Part shown: in pieces, positions 26,768 through 33,370 of the stretch | Layout: every line of letters begins with the position of its first letter | Numbering within the stretch: the first letter of the stretch is position 1 | Source: Chloroflexota bacterium | GTDB lineage: Bacteria; Chloroflexota; Anaerolineae; Anaerolineales; Villigracilaceae | DNA: 64,000 nt | Direction: 5' to 3' | Assembly: GCA_013112685.1 (NCBI GenBank) | Contig: JABFGC010000001.1 | Coordinates: 806,001 to 870,000, forward strand | Notes under the pieces: model-generated | What the model saw: only the letters and a program-made list of their open reading frames with translations | Databases searched by the model: none | Told to the model about the DNA's origin: nothing | Program-made: the position numbers and the translations under genes

Positions 26768-28059
26768 TGCATCAAGTTAAAATGTTACTTTGGCCGGTAC
26801 GTTGCATCAAGACAAAATGTTACCGAGAAATTTTCCAAAGTTTGGCAGTTTGGCGGTCAATCCTGCGGCGAAGTTCGGCAGGGTTGAGTTGAAGATATAA
26901 ACTCATGAGACGTGCTTTGGCTTCCAAGGAAACATCCTTGCGTTCCAAAACGCGCTGATAAGGCGTCTTGGCAGGATCATACCGTTTGAGGGTCTTGTTG
27001 CCAACCCGTTCTTTGGCGATCAGTTTGAAGGATGGCTGAAAGAAGTTGATGTAGAGGCGCAAATCGTCATAAATGCTTTCAAGAAGAGCCAACTCCTGCT
27101 CGGTTTCCCAGCGATCATAACCCACCGTGTGCCGCACGACAGACCAGTTTTTCTGTTCGACATGCGCCTGGTCGTTTTTCTGATATGGACGAGAGCGGGT
27201 AAAGGTGACTTTCTCCGTCAGACAATAATTGTATAACAACTCGTTAATGAACTCGCCGCCATTGTCCGAATCCATGCCAAGCAAAGGGAAGGGCAGCCTT
27301 TGACGCATGAGGTGAAGCGCATGGCAGACCGTCTCTTGGGAGCGGTGGAGCAAGCCGGTCACATCCGTCCAGCCGGTGCAAACATCCGTGCAAGTCAAAG
27401 TGTTGAGATATTGACCTTCGGTGGTGCTCCCACAGTGCGCCACCAGGTCAATTTCCATGAAACCGGGCTGTTCGTCGCTCCAGGCCGTGAAGGTGCGTAC
27501 CGCGATTTGTTGCTTGAGCAGGCTGCCAGGCTTGGTGGTGCTCAAACCTCGGCGCGGCTGAACCCGAACGGGACGCAAGCAACGGTCCATGCTGGCGGAA
27601 CTGATTTTCAGGAGCAGGTCTTTGGTGTCTTTGGAGAGTTCGATTTCTTGACAACGTTCCAGTGTCCGAAGCGCTTCGGGCAGGAACGGTTGGAGCCGTT
27701 TGGAACAAATCTGCCCATAAATCTCCCAGATTTGCTCCAGGACCTGCACCACTTCGCCCGCATAGACGGGTTTGTAGGTTTTGGTTTTCCTTTTAAGGTG
27801 GTTTTGAACTTGCTTTTGGTTTTTGAGGACTCGGATGGCATACTTGCGATGGTAGCCGGTGGCACAGATAAACTCGTCCAATATCTTTTGTTTTTCAGGT
27901 TTGCTGGCTTTCAGGTATCTGGGCCGTACCGTTTCGACCAGTTCACGCTTGCTTTTCAGGCTCATCATGTCGCTCCTCCGATTGGCTTTTTTGCCTCTCG
28001 GAAAGTAACATTTTTCCTGATGCAACCTTACCCTCCTCGGTAACATTTTCCGTGATGCA
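26768..28059. mobile_element. Insertion sequence with doubled terminal repeats
   Basis: About 1.29 kb with one transposase gene. Each end carries two copies of the motif TGCATCA-(n)-AAAATGTTAC, about 35-40 bp apart: left at 26768 and 26802, right (inverted) at about 28000-28023 and 28040-28059. Outer ends read TGCATCA ... TGATGCA. I see no clear target-site duplication (left flank cgtaa, right flank attcg). The element sits between two divergent genes and appears intact. Confidence 0.85.
26820..27968 (-). CDS. DDE integrase-type transposase (IS481/ISNCY-like)
   Basis: The 382-aa product has an N-terminal helix-turn-helix-like region (RELVETVRPRYLKASKPEKQKILDEFICATGYHRKYAIRVL) and an rve-type DDE core: EIDLVAHCG (first Asp), GMDSDNGGEFIN (second Asp), and the Glu in QAHVEQKNWSVVR. 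A C-terminal basic helix follows. The start ATG at 27968 has a GGAGGAG ribosome site. The catalytic triad and frame are intact, so the element may be active. Exact IS family is uncertain; the AT-rich ends point to a group related to IS481/ISNCY. Confidence 0.9.
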   Translation of the reverse strand: MMSLKSKRELVETVRPRYLKASKPEKQKILDEFICATGYHRKYAIRVLKNQKQVQNHLKRKTKTYKPVYAGEVVQVLEQIWEIYGQICSKRLQPFLPEALRTLERCQEIELSKDTKDLLLKISSASMDRCLRPVRVQPRRGLSTTKPGSLLKQQIAVRTFTAWSDEQPGFMEIDLVAHCGSTTEGQYLNTLTCTDVCTGWTDVTGLLHRSQETVCHALHLMRQRLPFPLLGMDSDNGGEFINELLYNYCLTEKVTFTRSRPYQKNDQAHVEQKNWSVVRHTVGYDRWETEQELALLESIYDDLRLYINFFQPSFKLIAKERVGNKTLKRYDPAKTPYQRVLERKDVSLEAKARLMSLYLQLNPAELRRRIDRQTAKLWKISR

Positions 28060-28091
28060 ATTCGGACAATCTTTGCTTCACAGCCTTGCGG

Positions 28092-28097
28092 TATAAT
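28092..28097 (+). promoter_or_regulatory. -10 box (TATAAT) upstream of sortase
   Basis: Perfect TATAAT 9 nt before the sortase ATG, implying at most a few bases of leader. No good -35 is visible, and the IS end lies 33 bp upstream, so the insertion may have replaced upstream promoter sequence. Confidence 0.5.
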
Positions 28098-28106
28098 CGC
28101 TCCGCT

Positions 28107-29015
28107 ATGGCACGCAGGAAAGCGCCCGAAGATTTGTCTGTGGAGGAACTCCGCCGCCTGTTGGTGGAGAAGCGCCGCGGCGCGCGCAAGGAGCGATTGG
28201 AACATTACCGCCGCACGGGACGTGTCGTCTCCATCGCGCCAGATTTGGACCTGGACTCGCCTCCTTCCGCGCCGGTCATTGATACCGTTGAAGCGGGCGA
28301 ATCCAACCCTCAGCCTTTGACAGTCAACCCGCGGCGCAGGTTTTTAGACCGCGTCCTGCTTGGCGTCGAAGTGCTTGCCGTTCTTGGACTGGTTGCCGTC
28401 ATTTTCAACGGGGTCGGCTTGCTGCGCACGCTCAACAACGAAGTGGTCGCTGCATTGAATCCCGAAACCGTCACGCCGACGCCGCTGGTCATGGCGGTGG
28501 TACTGCCTTCGGGTCACACCCCGCCCGATGCGCAGGGCAACACCCGACCGAACGACGCCGAGATCCCCGAACACCTGCGCCCGATGGTGCAGTCGCTGGC
28601 GAATATCCCCCTGCCGACCCCTGCGCCCGACCAAGCCGTGCGGATTCAAATCCCTGCCATCAACGTAGATGCGCCAGTGGTGCAAGGTGACGGCTGGGAG
28701 CAGCTCAAAAAGGGAGTCGGGCAATATGTCGGCTCGCCGTCCCCAGGTCGGGATGGAAACGTGGTGCTTTCGGCGCACAACGACGTGTACGGCGAGATCT
28801 TCCGCTACTTGGATAGACTCGTTCCTGGCGATCAGGTCATTCTCTACACCCAGCAGCGTCAGTTCACCTACATCGTGGATCGGACTGTGCTCGTCGAACC
28901 GACCGCCGTGGAAGTGATGGCTCCCACCAGCTCGCCAACGGTTACGCTCATCTCGTGTTATCCGTATCTTGTCAACAACCAGCGCATTGTCGTCTTTGCG
29001 CGATTGCAAAATTAA
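28107..29015 (+). CDS. Sortase
   Basis: Transpeptidase that links LPxTG-type surface proteins to the envelope. The 302-aa protein has a basic cytoplasmic N-terminus (residues 1-80), one membrane helix (VLLGVEVLAVLGLVAVIFNGVGLL) and an extracellular sortase barrel with the catalytic His (LSAHND), Cys (LISCYPY) and Arg (NNQRIVVF). Spacing and the LISCYPY motif match class D/E-like sortases. The likely substrate in this window is the LPQTG protein at 47183-47758. It is followed by a 57-aa membrane protein after a repeat. Confidence 0.92.
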   Translation: MARRKAPEDLSVEELRRLLVEKRRGARKERLEHYRRTGRVVSIAPDLDLDSPPSAPVIDTVEAGESNPQPLTVNPRRRFLDRVLLGVEVLAVLGLVAVIFNGVGLLRTLNNEVVAALNPETVTPTPLVMAVVLPSGHTPPDAQGNTRPNDAEIPEHLRPMVQSLANIPLPTPAPDQAVRIQIPAINVDAPVVQGDGWEQLKKGVGQYVGSPSPGRDGNVVLSAHNDVYGEIFRYLDRLVPGDQVILYTQQRQFTYIVDRTVLVEPTAVEVMAPTSSPTVTLISCYPYLVNNQRIVVFARLQN

Positions 29016-29019
29016 TTTA

Positions 29020-29106
29020 TGTCATTGCGAGAGCAGCGCTCGAAGCAATCTCCTGGTAAATCTGAGATTGCTTCGTCGGGAAGTGCGCCCTCCCCGCAAC
29101 GACAAT
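29020..29106. repeat. TGTCATTGCGAG...CGCAACGACA palindromic repeat, copy 1
   Basis: Imperfect palindrome starting tgtcattgcgag, with gaagcaatct/agattgcttc in the middle and ending ccgcaacgacaa. Other copies: 32539-32626, 38967-39048, 55457-55559. Confidence 0.85.
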
Positions 29107-29119
29107 AGGAGAAACAAAA

Positions 29120-29293
29120 ATGGCTAAGAAAAACAAACGTCCCGCTCAGACTGTCACATTTGCGAACACCCCCCCGCAAAAGTTCGAGTTCAACCCCGAT
29201 TACAGCATGGTCAAAAAAGACCTCAAACGCATCGGCGCGTTGGCGGGATTCTTCATTGCCGTGCTGGTGGTGCTTTCGTTTATTTTGAAATAA
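29120..29293 (+). CDS. 57-aa single-pass membrane protein
   Basis: Short protein MAKKNKRPAQTV... with a polar, basic N-terminal half and one C-terminal membrane helix (ALAGFFIAVLVVLSFILK). A ribosome site (AGGAGA) lies 8 nt before the ATG and a rho-independent terminator directly follows, so it is a real small gene. No family recognised. It lies after the sortase and may be co-transcribed with it. Confidence 0.7.
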   Translation: MAKKNKRPAQTVTFANTPPQKFEFNPDYSMVKKDLKRIGALAGFFIAVLVVLSFILK

Positions 29294-29311
29294 AAAGACG
29301 AACGAAAGATG

Positions 29312-29350
29312 AAAGAGGAAAGATCGTTCATCCGGTCTTTCCTCTTTTTT
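29312..29350 (+). terminator. Rho-independent terminator
   Basis: Stem AAAGAGGAAAGA / TCTTTCCTCTTT followed by TTTT, 20 nt after the small membrane protein gene. Confidence 0.85.
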
Positions 29351-29552
29351 GTTGACGTATAATCCGCCTTACATTGTTTTTTCCCTTGTGCTCCTTCGTG
29401 ACCCTGCTATGAAAATTGGCGGATTCCGCAAGTTCTACTTGCGGAATTCCAGAAGTGAACTCTTGCAGAATTCCAGAAGTAGAACTTCTGGACTCCATTT
29501 TCATCCTTCGGGGTAAATGGAGTTCATGGATACTTTGTGGTAAAAAAGCAAC

Positions 29553-30890
29553 ATGCCTGACTACGAAATCACCCTCGATAAACTCACCTACGGCGGCGAA
29601 GCGATGGGACGCTTGCAAGATGGTCGAGCCGTCTTCGTTCCCTTCGGCTTACCCGGCGAGACCGTCCGCATCCGGCTGACGGAAGACAAGAAAAATTTTG
29701 CGCGAGGGGAAATTCTCCAAATCCTCCAATCCTCCTCAGACCGCATCGAACCGAAATGCAAACATTTCCACCGTCCCCCTCTCCCTAAGGGAGAGGGGCT
29801 AGGGGTGAGGGCATGCGGCGGCTGCCATTACCAACACCTCCCCTACGAAAAACAACTCCTCGTCAAAGCGGACATTCTGCGCGACCAACTCCAGCGCATC
29901 GGCAAAATAGAAAACCCGCCTGTTCAACCCACCGTCGCCTCGCCCGAACAATGGAACTACCGCAACCACGTCCAATTCCATCTCACGGATGATGGCAAGA
30001 TCGGTTATGTATTCCATTCCCCTCTCCCTGTGGGAGAGGGGTTAGGCGACGTGCTGAGCTTGTCGAAGCAGGTGAGGGATCATGTAAGGGCAATCGAAGA
30101 ATGCCACCTCCCCGAACCTGCCATCCAGGACTTCTGGCGCGAATTGCAATTTGAATCAAAGATGAACCTGGAGCGCGTCTCCCTGCGCAGCGGCATGGAC
30201 GATGACCTCATGCTCATCCTCGAATCGAACACCGAAGAAACGCCCGAACTCGAGATCGAAGCGGACATTTCCGTCGTTCACATCTACGAAGACCATCCCG
30301 TCGTCATCGCCGGCAGCGACTCGCTCACCATCCAAATCCTCGGCAAAAACTTCCGCGTCTCCGCGCCATCCTTCTTCCAGGTCAACACCCGGATGGCGGA
30401 AAAGATGGTCGAACACCTCCAAATCCAATTATCCAATTATCCAATTACCAATTACCCAACCACCCTCCTCGACCTCTACTGCGGCGTCGGCTTATTCAGC
30501 AAATTCTTTGCGCCCAAATTTACAAAAGTCATCGGCATCGAATCCTCCCCTTCCGCTTGCGACGATTTCGTTTTCAACCTTGACGAATTCGAGAACGTCG
30601 AACTCTATGAAGGTGCTGTCGAAGAAATCCTGCCCGCTCTCGTGGGGCAAATTGCTAATTTGCCCTACATGATCGCCGACCCGCCGCGCGCGGGCATTGA
30701 CAAACACGCCCTCGACGCCATCCTGCAAATCAATCCGCAAGTCATCGCCTACATTTCCTGCGACCCATCCACACTCGCGCGTGACGCGGCGCGGCTCATC
30801 AAGGGCGGCTACACTCTTCAACAAGTCACGCCCTTCGACCTCTTCCCGCAGACCTATCACATCGAATCCATCTCCATCTTCGAGCGCTGA
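29553..30890 (+). CDS. TrmA/RlmD-family 5-methyluridine RNA methyltransferase
   Basis: Adds a methyl group to C5 of uridine in rRNA or tRNA. Parts: N-terminal TRAM domain (ITLDKLTYGGEAMGRLQDGRAVFVPFGLPGETV), an iron-sulfur Cys set (C in PKCKHF, then CGGCHYQ), and a methyltransferase core with FFQVNTRMAEKMV, LDLYCGVGLFSKFF (SAM), ADPPRAGIDK and the catalytic AYISCDPSTLARD. Three repeat-derived inserts keep the frame: residues ~73-86 (PPLPKGEGLGVRACGG), ~155-178 (PLPVGEGLG...) and ~364-371 (GQIANLPY just before the ADPPRAG motif). The gene overlaps none but ends 1 nt before pxpB. Confidence 0.92.
   Translation: MPDYEITLDKLTYGGEAMGRLQDGRAVFVPFGLPGETVRIRLTEDKKNFARGEILQILQSSSDRIEPKCKHFHRPPLPKGEGLGVRACGGCHYQHLPYEKQLLVKADILRDQLQRIGKIENPPVQPTVASPEQWNYRNHVQFHLTDDGKIGYVFHSPLPVGEGLGDVLSLSKQVRDHVRAIEECHLPEPAIQDFWRELQFESKMNLERVSLRSGMDDDLMLILESNTEETPELEIEADISVVHIYEDHPVVIAGSDSLTIQILGKNFRVSAPSFFQVNTRMAEKMVEHLQIQLSNYPITNYPTTLLDLYCGVGLFSKFFAPKFTKVIGIESSPSACDDFVFNLDEFENVELYEGAVEEILPALVGQIANLPYMIADPPRAGIDKHALDAILQINPQVIAYISCDPSTLARDAARLIKGGYTLQQVTPFDLFPQTYHIESISIFER
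29775..29811. repeat. CCCTCTCCC...GGGTGAGGG repeat inside methyltransferase gene
   Basis: Palindromic element ccccctctccctaagggagaggggctaggggtgaggg inserted in frame next to the iron-sulfur Cys cluster; the Cys codons themselves are kept. Confidence 0.85.
30018..30088. repeat. Second copy of the repeat inside the same gene
   Basis: cccctctccctgtgggagaggggttaggcgac...ggtgaggg, also in frame, adding about 24 residues rich in Gly and Ser. Confidence 0.8.
30642..30668. repeat. GGGGCAAATT/AATTTGCCC palindrome inside the same gene
   Basis: tGGGGCAAATTgctAATTTGCCCTAca encodes the residues VGQIANLPY immediately before the catalytic ADPPRAG motif. It is a third, different palindrome in this gene. 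Confidence 0.65.
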
Positions 30891-30891
30891 C

Positions 30892-31575
30892 ATGCTCAAA
30901 CCGCTGGGCGACTCCGCGATCCTCATTCAACTCGGCGATGAAATTCATCCCACGCTCAACGCCCGCGTCCACGCTCTCGATGCGCTTTTGCAATTCATCC
31001 CCGACATCGTCGAAACCGTCCCCGCTTATTGCACCGTCCTCGTCCACTACGATCCGCTTCGATCCACATACAACCAAATCAAAAACCTCATTGAGGAAAA
31101 GATCTCCCTTCTGGATGAGTCGACTCACAGACCTTCCCGCCGCTTGGAGATTCCCGTCCTCTATGGCGGCGCCTCCGGTGTGGACTTTGAGTCTGTTGCA
31201 ACAACCCTAGCCTTATCTCCCTCCGAACTGATTCACCTCCACAGCGAACGCGAGTACACCGTGTACATGATGGGCTTCACGCCCGGCTTCCCCTACATGG
31301 GCATCCTCGATGAGCGACTGGTCCTGCCTCGCATGTCCACCCCGCGGACGCGCGTCCCCGCAGGCTCGGTGGCAATCGCTGGCTCGCAGACCGGGATTTA
31401 TCCGCTCGACTCTCCCGGCGGCTGGCACGTAATCGGCTGGACTCCGCTCAAGTTGTTCGACCCGATGAGCGAGAATCCGTTTTTATTTGCACCGGGAGAT
31501 ATAGTGAAGTTCATTCCCATGGAGTCAGGGAGCTTGCTCCCGTCCCCAACGGCTTGCCGTTGGAATCCAAAGTAA
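30892..31575 (+). CDS. pxpB: 5-oxoprolinase subunit PxpB
   Basis: Allophanate-hydrolase-subunit-1-like protein that with PxpC and PxpA opens 5-oxoproline (pyroglutamate) to glutamate using ATP. The 227-aa product shows GDSAILIQLGDEI at the start, the cyclophilin-like core YTVYMMGFTPGFPYMGILDERLVLPRMSTPRTRVPAGSVAIAG and GGWHVIGWTPL. The ATG at 30892 is 1 nt after the stop of the methyltransferase. The last ~18 codons (MESGSLLPSPTACRWNPK) are encoded by a dispersed repeat. pxpC starts 1 nt after its stop. Confidence 0.94.
   Translation: MLKPLGDSAILIQLGDEIHPTLNARVHALDALLQFIPDIVETVPAYCTVLVHYDPLRSTYNQIKNLIEEKISLLDESTHRPSRRLEIPVLYGGASGVDFESVATTLALSPSELIHLHSEREYTVYMMGFTPGFPYMGILDERLVLPRMSTPRTRVPAGSVAIAGSQTGIYPLDSPGGWHVIGWTPLKLFDPMSENPFLFAPGDIVKFIPMESGSLLPSPTACRWNPK
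31520..31570. repeat. GGAGTCAG repeat at the 3' end of pxpB
   Basis: ggagtcagggagcttgctccc plus ccaacggcttgccgttgg; forms the C-terminal codons of PxpB. Confidence 0.7.
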
Positions 31576-31576
31576 T

Positions 31577-32587
31577 ATGCTTGAAATTATTGACCTCACC
31601 GGCATCGCCACCCTGCAAGACCTCGGCAGGCGCGGATGGAATAAATTCGGCGTGCCAACCTCTGGTCCCATGGACTGGTTCGCCTATCAAGCCGCCAATT
31701 CCTTGCTGGACAATCCGCCCAACTCAGCAACCATCGAACTTGGTTTAGGTGAAATTACGCTTCACGTATTACGCAATACGGTAATTTCTGTCACTGGTGC
31801 AGGCTACGAAGTGGAAAACTACATCTGGACCTTCCCGCTCTGGACATCGTTCTACGTCCGCGCCGGGTGGACGGTGCGCGTGAAGAAAACCAGCGGCGGT
31901 AACTGGGCATACATCGCCATCGCAGGTGGATTTGATTCGCCCATCATCATGAATTCGCGTTCAACTTATTTACATGGTGGCATCGGCTCGGCACTCAAAG
32001 CCGGTGACGTTCTGCATTCCTTTGCTCCGACAACCGACCTGCTCAAACTCGCCGCGCGCAGCTTCCCTTTTGTAGGACAAGATTTATCTTGTCCACACGG
32101 GGTGCAAGATAAATCTTGCGGTACAAATCCCATGCCCTACAGCCAAACGCCCACGCTCGAGGTCATCCCCGCCCCCCAAGCGGACTGGTTCACACCCGAA
32201 GGCATCCGCACGTTTTACGAAAGCGAATACACCCTCAGCCCCTCCTTCGACCGCATGGGCTATCGCCTAAATTCGCTCCCTTCGCCGTCTCCGGCGAAAG
32301 CGATTACGAAGAAAGTTACCAAAGAACTGATCTCCGAAGGCATGACCATGGGCAGCATCCAAATTCCCGCCGATGGACAACCCATCGTCATGATGGCGGA
32401 TGCCCCCACCACGGGCGGCTATCCCAAGGTCGCCAACGTGACTCGCGCCAGCCTGCCCCTGCTGGCGCAATGTGAAGCAGGCGTGAGTAGAATCCGCTTT
32501 CGAGAGACGACAACAGAAGCGGCGCAGGAGAACTATCATGTCATTGCGAGGAGCGCGCTCTTCGCGACGAAGCAATCCCCTTATTAG
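31577..32587 (+). CDS. pxpC: 5-oxoprolinase subunit PxpC (biotin-dependent carboxyltransferase-like)
   Basis: Allophanate-hydrolase-subunit-2 family; pairs with PxpB. The 336-aa product has the family start LTGIATLQDLGRRGWNKFGVPTSGPMDWFAYQAAN, AIAGGFD...GSRST-like NSRSTYLHGGIG, and SEGMTMGSIQIPADGQPIVMMADAPTTGGYPKVANV. A repeat-derived insert (VGQDLSCPHGVQDKSCGT, encoded by 32070-32126) sits mid-protein. The C-terminal residues from about 32539 are encoded by another repeat (ARSALFATKQSPY), so the natural C-terminus has been replaced or extended. Confidence 0.92.
   Translation: MLEIIDLTGIATLQDLGRRGWNKFGVPTSGPMDWFAYQAANSLLDNPPNSATIELGLGEITLHVLRNTVISVTGAGYEVENYIWTFPLWTSFYVRAGWTVRVKKTSGGNWAYIAIAGGFDSPIIMNSRSTYLHGGIGSALKAGDVLHSFAPTTDLLKLAARSFPFVGQDLSCPHGVQDKSCGTNPMPYSQTPTLEVIPAPQADWFTPEGIRTFYESEYTLSPSFDRMGYRLNSLPSPSPAKAITKKVTKELISEGMTMGSIQIPADGQPIVMMADAPTTGGYPKVANVTRASLPLLAQCEAGVSRIRFRETTTEAAQENYHVIARSALFATKQSPY
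32070..32126. repeat. Double palindrome inside pxpC
   Basis: tgtaGGACAAGATttATCTTGTCCacacggggtGCAAGATaaATCTTGCggtac: two adjacent inverted repeats, in frame, adding 18 residues between RSFPF and NPMPYSQ. Confidence 0.8.
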
Positions 32588-32626
32588 CAGAGAGGTTGCT
32601 TCGGGCTGTCGCCCTCGCAACGACAT
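32539..32626. repeat. TGTCATTGCGAG...CGCAACGACA repeat, copy 2
   Basis: Spans the pxpC stop codon and ends 7 nt before the pxpA start. Confidence 0.85.
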
Positions 32627-32633
32627 AAGACTC

Positions 32634-33338
32634 ATGAAAATTGACCTCAACTGCGACCTCGGCGAGGGCATCGGCAATGACGAAGCCATCATGCCGTACA
32701 TCACCTCGGCAAACATCGCGTGCGGATTTCATGCAGGCGACGAGCAAACCATGCGCGAGACGATTCGGCTGGCAAAGCGCTTCGGCGTGAATGTGGGCGC
32801 ACATCCGAGTTGGAAGGACCGTGAGAATTTCGGGCGCAAAGAAATGGACGCTTCACCAGATGAAGTCGAAAAGATCGTGCGCGAACAAATTCAAATCCTG
32901 GCGGCGATTGCCAAAGAAGAAGGCGTGACGTTGACCCACGTCAAGCCGCATGGGGCGTTGTACAACCAATCGGCAAAAGACATTCAACTTGCAAGTGCGA
33001 TTGCGCGGGCGGTGAAAACTGCCAGCGTGGATTTAATTTTGGTCGGGCTGGCAGGCTCGAGGTCGCTTGAGGCGGGGCGGGAGATGGGATTGAGAGTTGC
33101 AGCGGAGGGATTCCCCGACCGGGGCTACAATCCCGATGGCACGTTGATGTCCCGCCTTCTTCCGGGGGCGATCATTGAATCGCCGGAGGAAGTGGCGAGA
33201 CATGCTGTGGAGTTAATCAGAACGGGGGGAATGGATACGCTTTGCCTGCACGGCGACCATCCCAACGCGGCGGCAAATGCGAAGGTGTTGCGCGATGTGT
33301 TGGAGAAGAATGGGGTGGAGATTGCGACAATGAAATAG
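32634..33338 (+). CDS. pxpA: 5-oxoprolinase subunit PxpA (LamB/YcsF family)
   Basis: The hydrolytic partner of PxpBC. The 234-aa product has the full family signature: MKIDLNCDLGEG at the start, MPYITSANIACGFHAGD, GVNVGAHPSWKDRENFGRKEM, LTHVKPHGALYN and a terminal TLCLHGDHPNAAANAKVL. The ATG at 32634 begins the conserved IDLNCDLGE motif; the open frame upstream is repeat-derived. Together 30892-33338 forms a complete pxpBCA set in the B-C-A order, probably co-transcribed with the RNA methyltransferase. Confidence 0.96.
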   Translation: MKIDLNCDLGEGIGNDEAIMPYITSANIACGFHAGDEQTMRETIRLAKRFGVNVGAHPSWKDRENFGRKEMDASPDEVEKIVREQIQILAAIAKEEGVTLTHVKPHGALYNQSAKDIQLASAIARAVKTASVDLILVGLAGSRSLEAGREMGLRVAAEGFPDRGYNPDGTLMSRLLPGAIIESPEEVARHAVELIRTGGMDTLCLHGDHPNAAANAKVLRDVLEKNGVEIATMK

Positions 33339-33364
33339 GGGCGACCCAACGGATCGCCCCTACG
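33336..33364. repeat. Short GTAGGGGCGACCC-type repeat
   Basis: taggggcgacccaacggatcgcccctacg, the ends of the 122-bp family without the middle. It includes the TAG stop codon of pxpA and can fold as a terminator between pxpA and the convergent channel gene. Confidence 0.7.
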
Positions 33365-33370
33365 TTATTT

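Noticed and set aside
32538..32633. N-terminal extension of PxpA
   Set aside because: The extra codons come from a dispersed palindromic repeat; the family motif starts exactly at the ATG at 32634.
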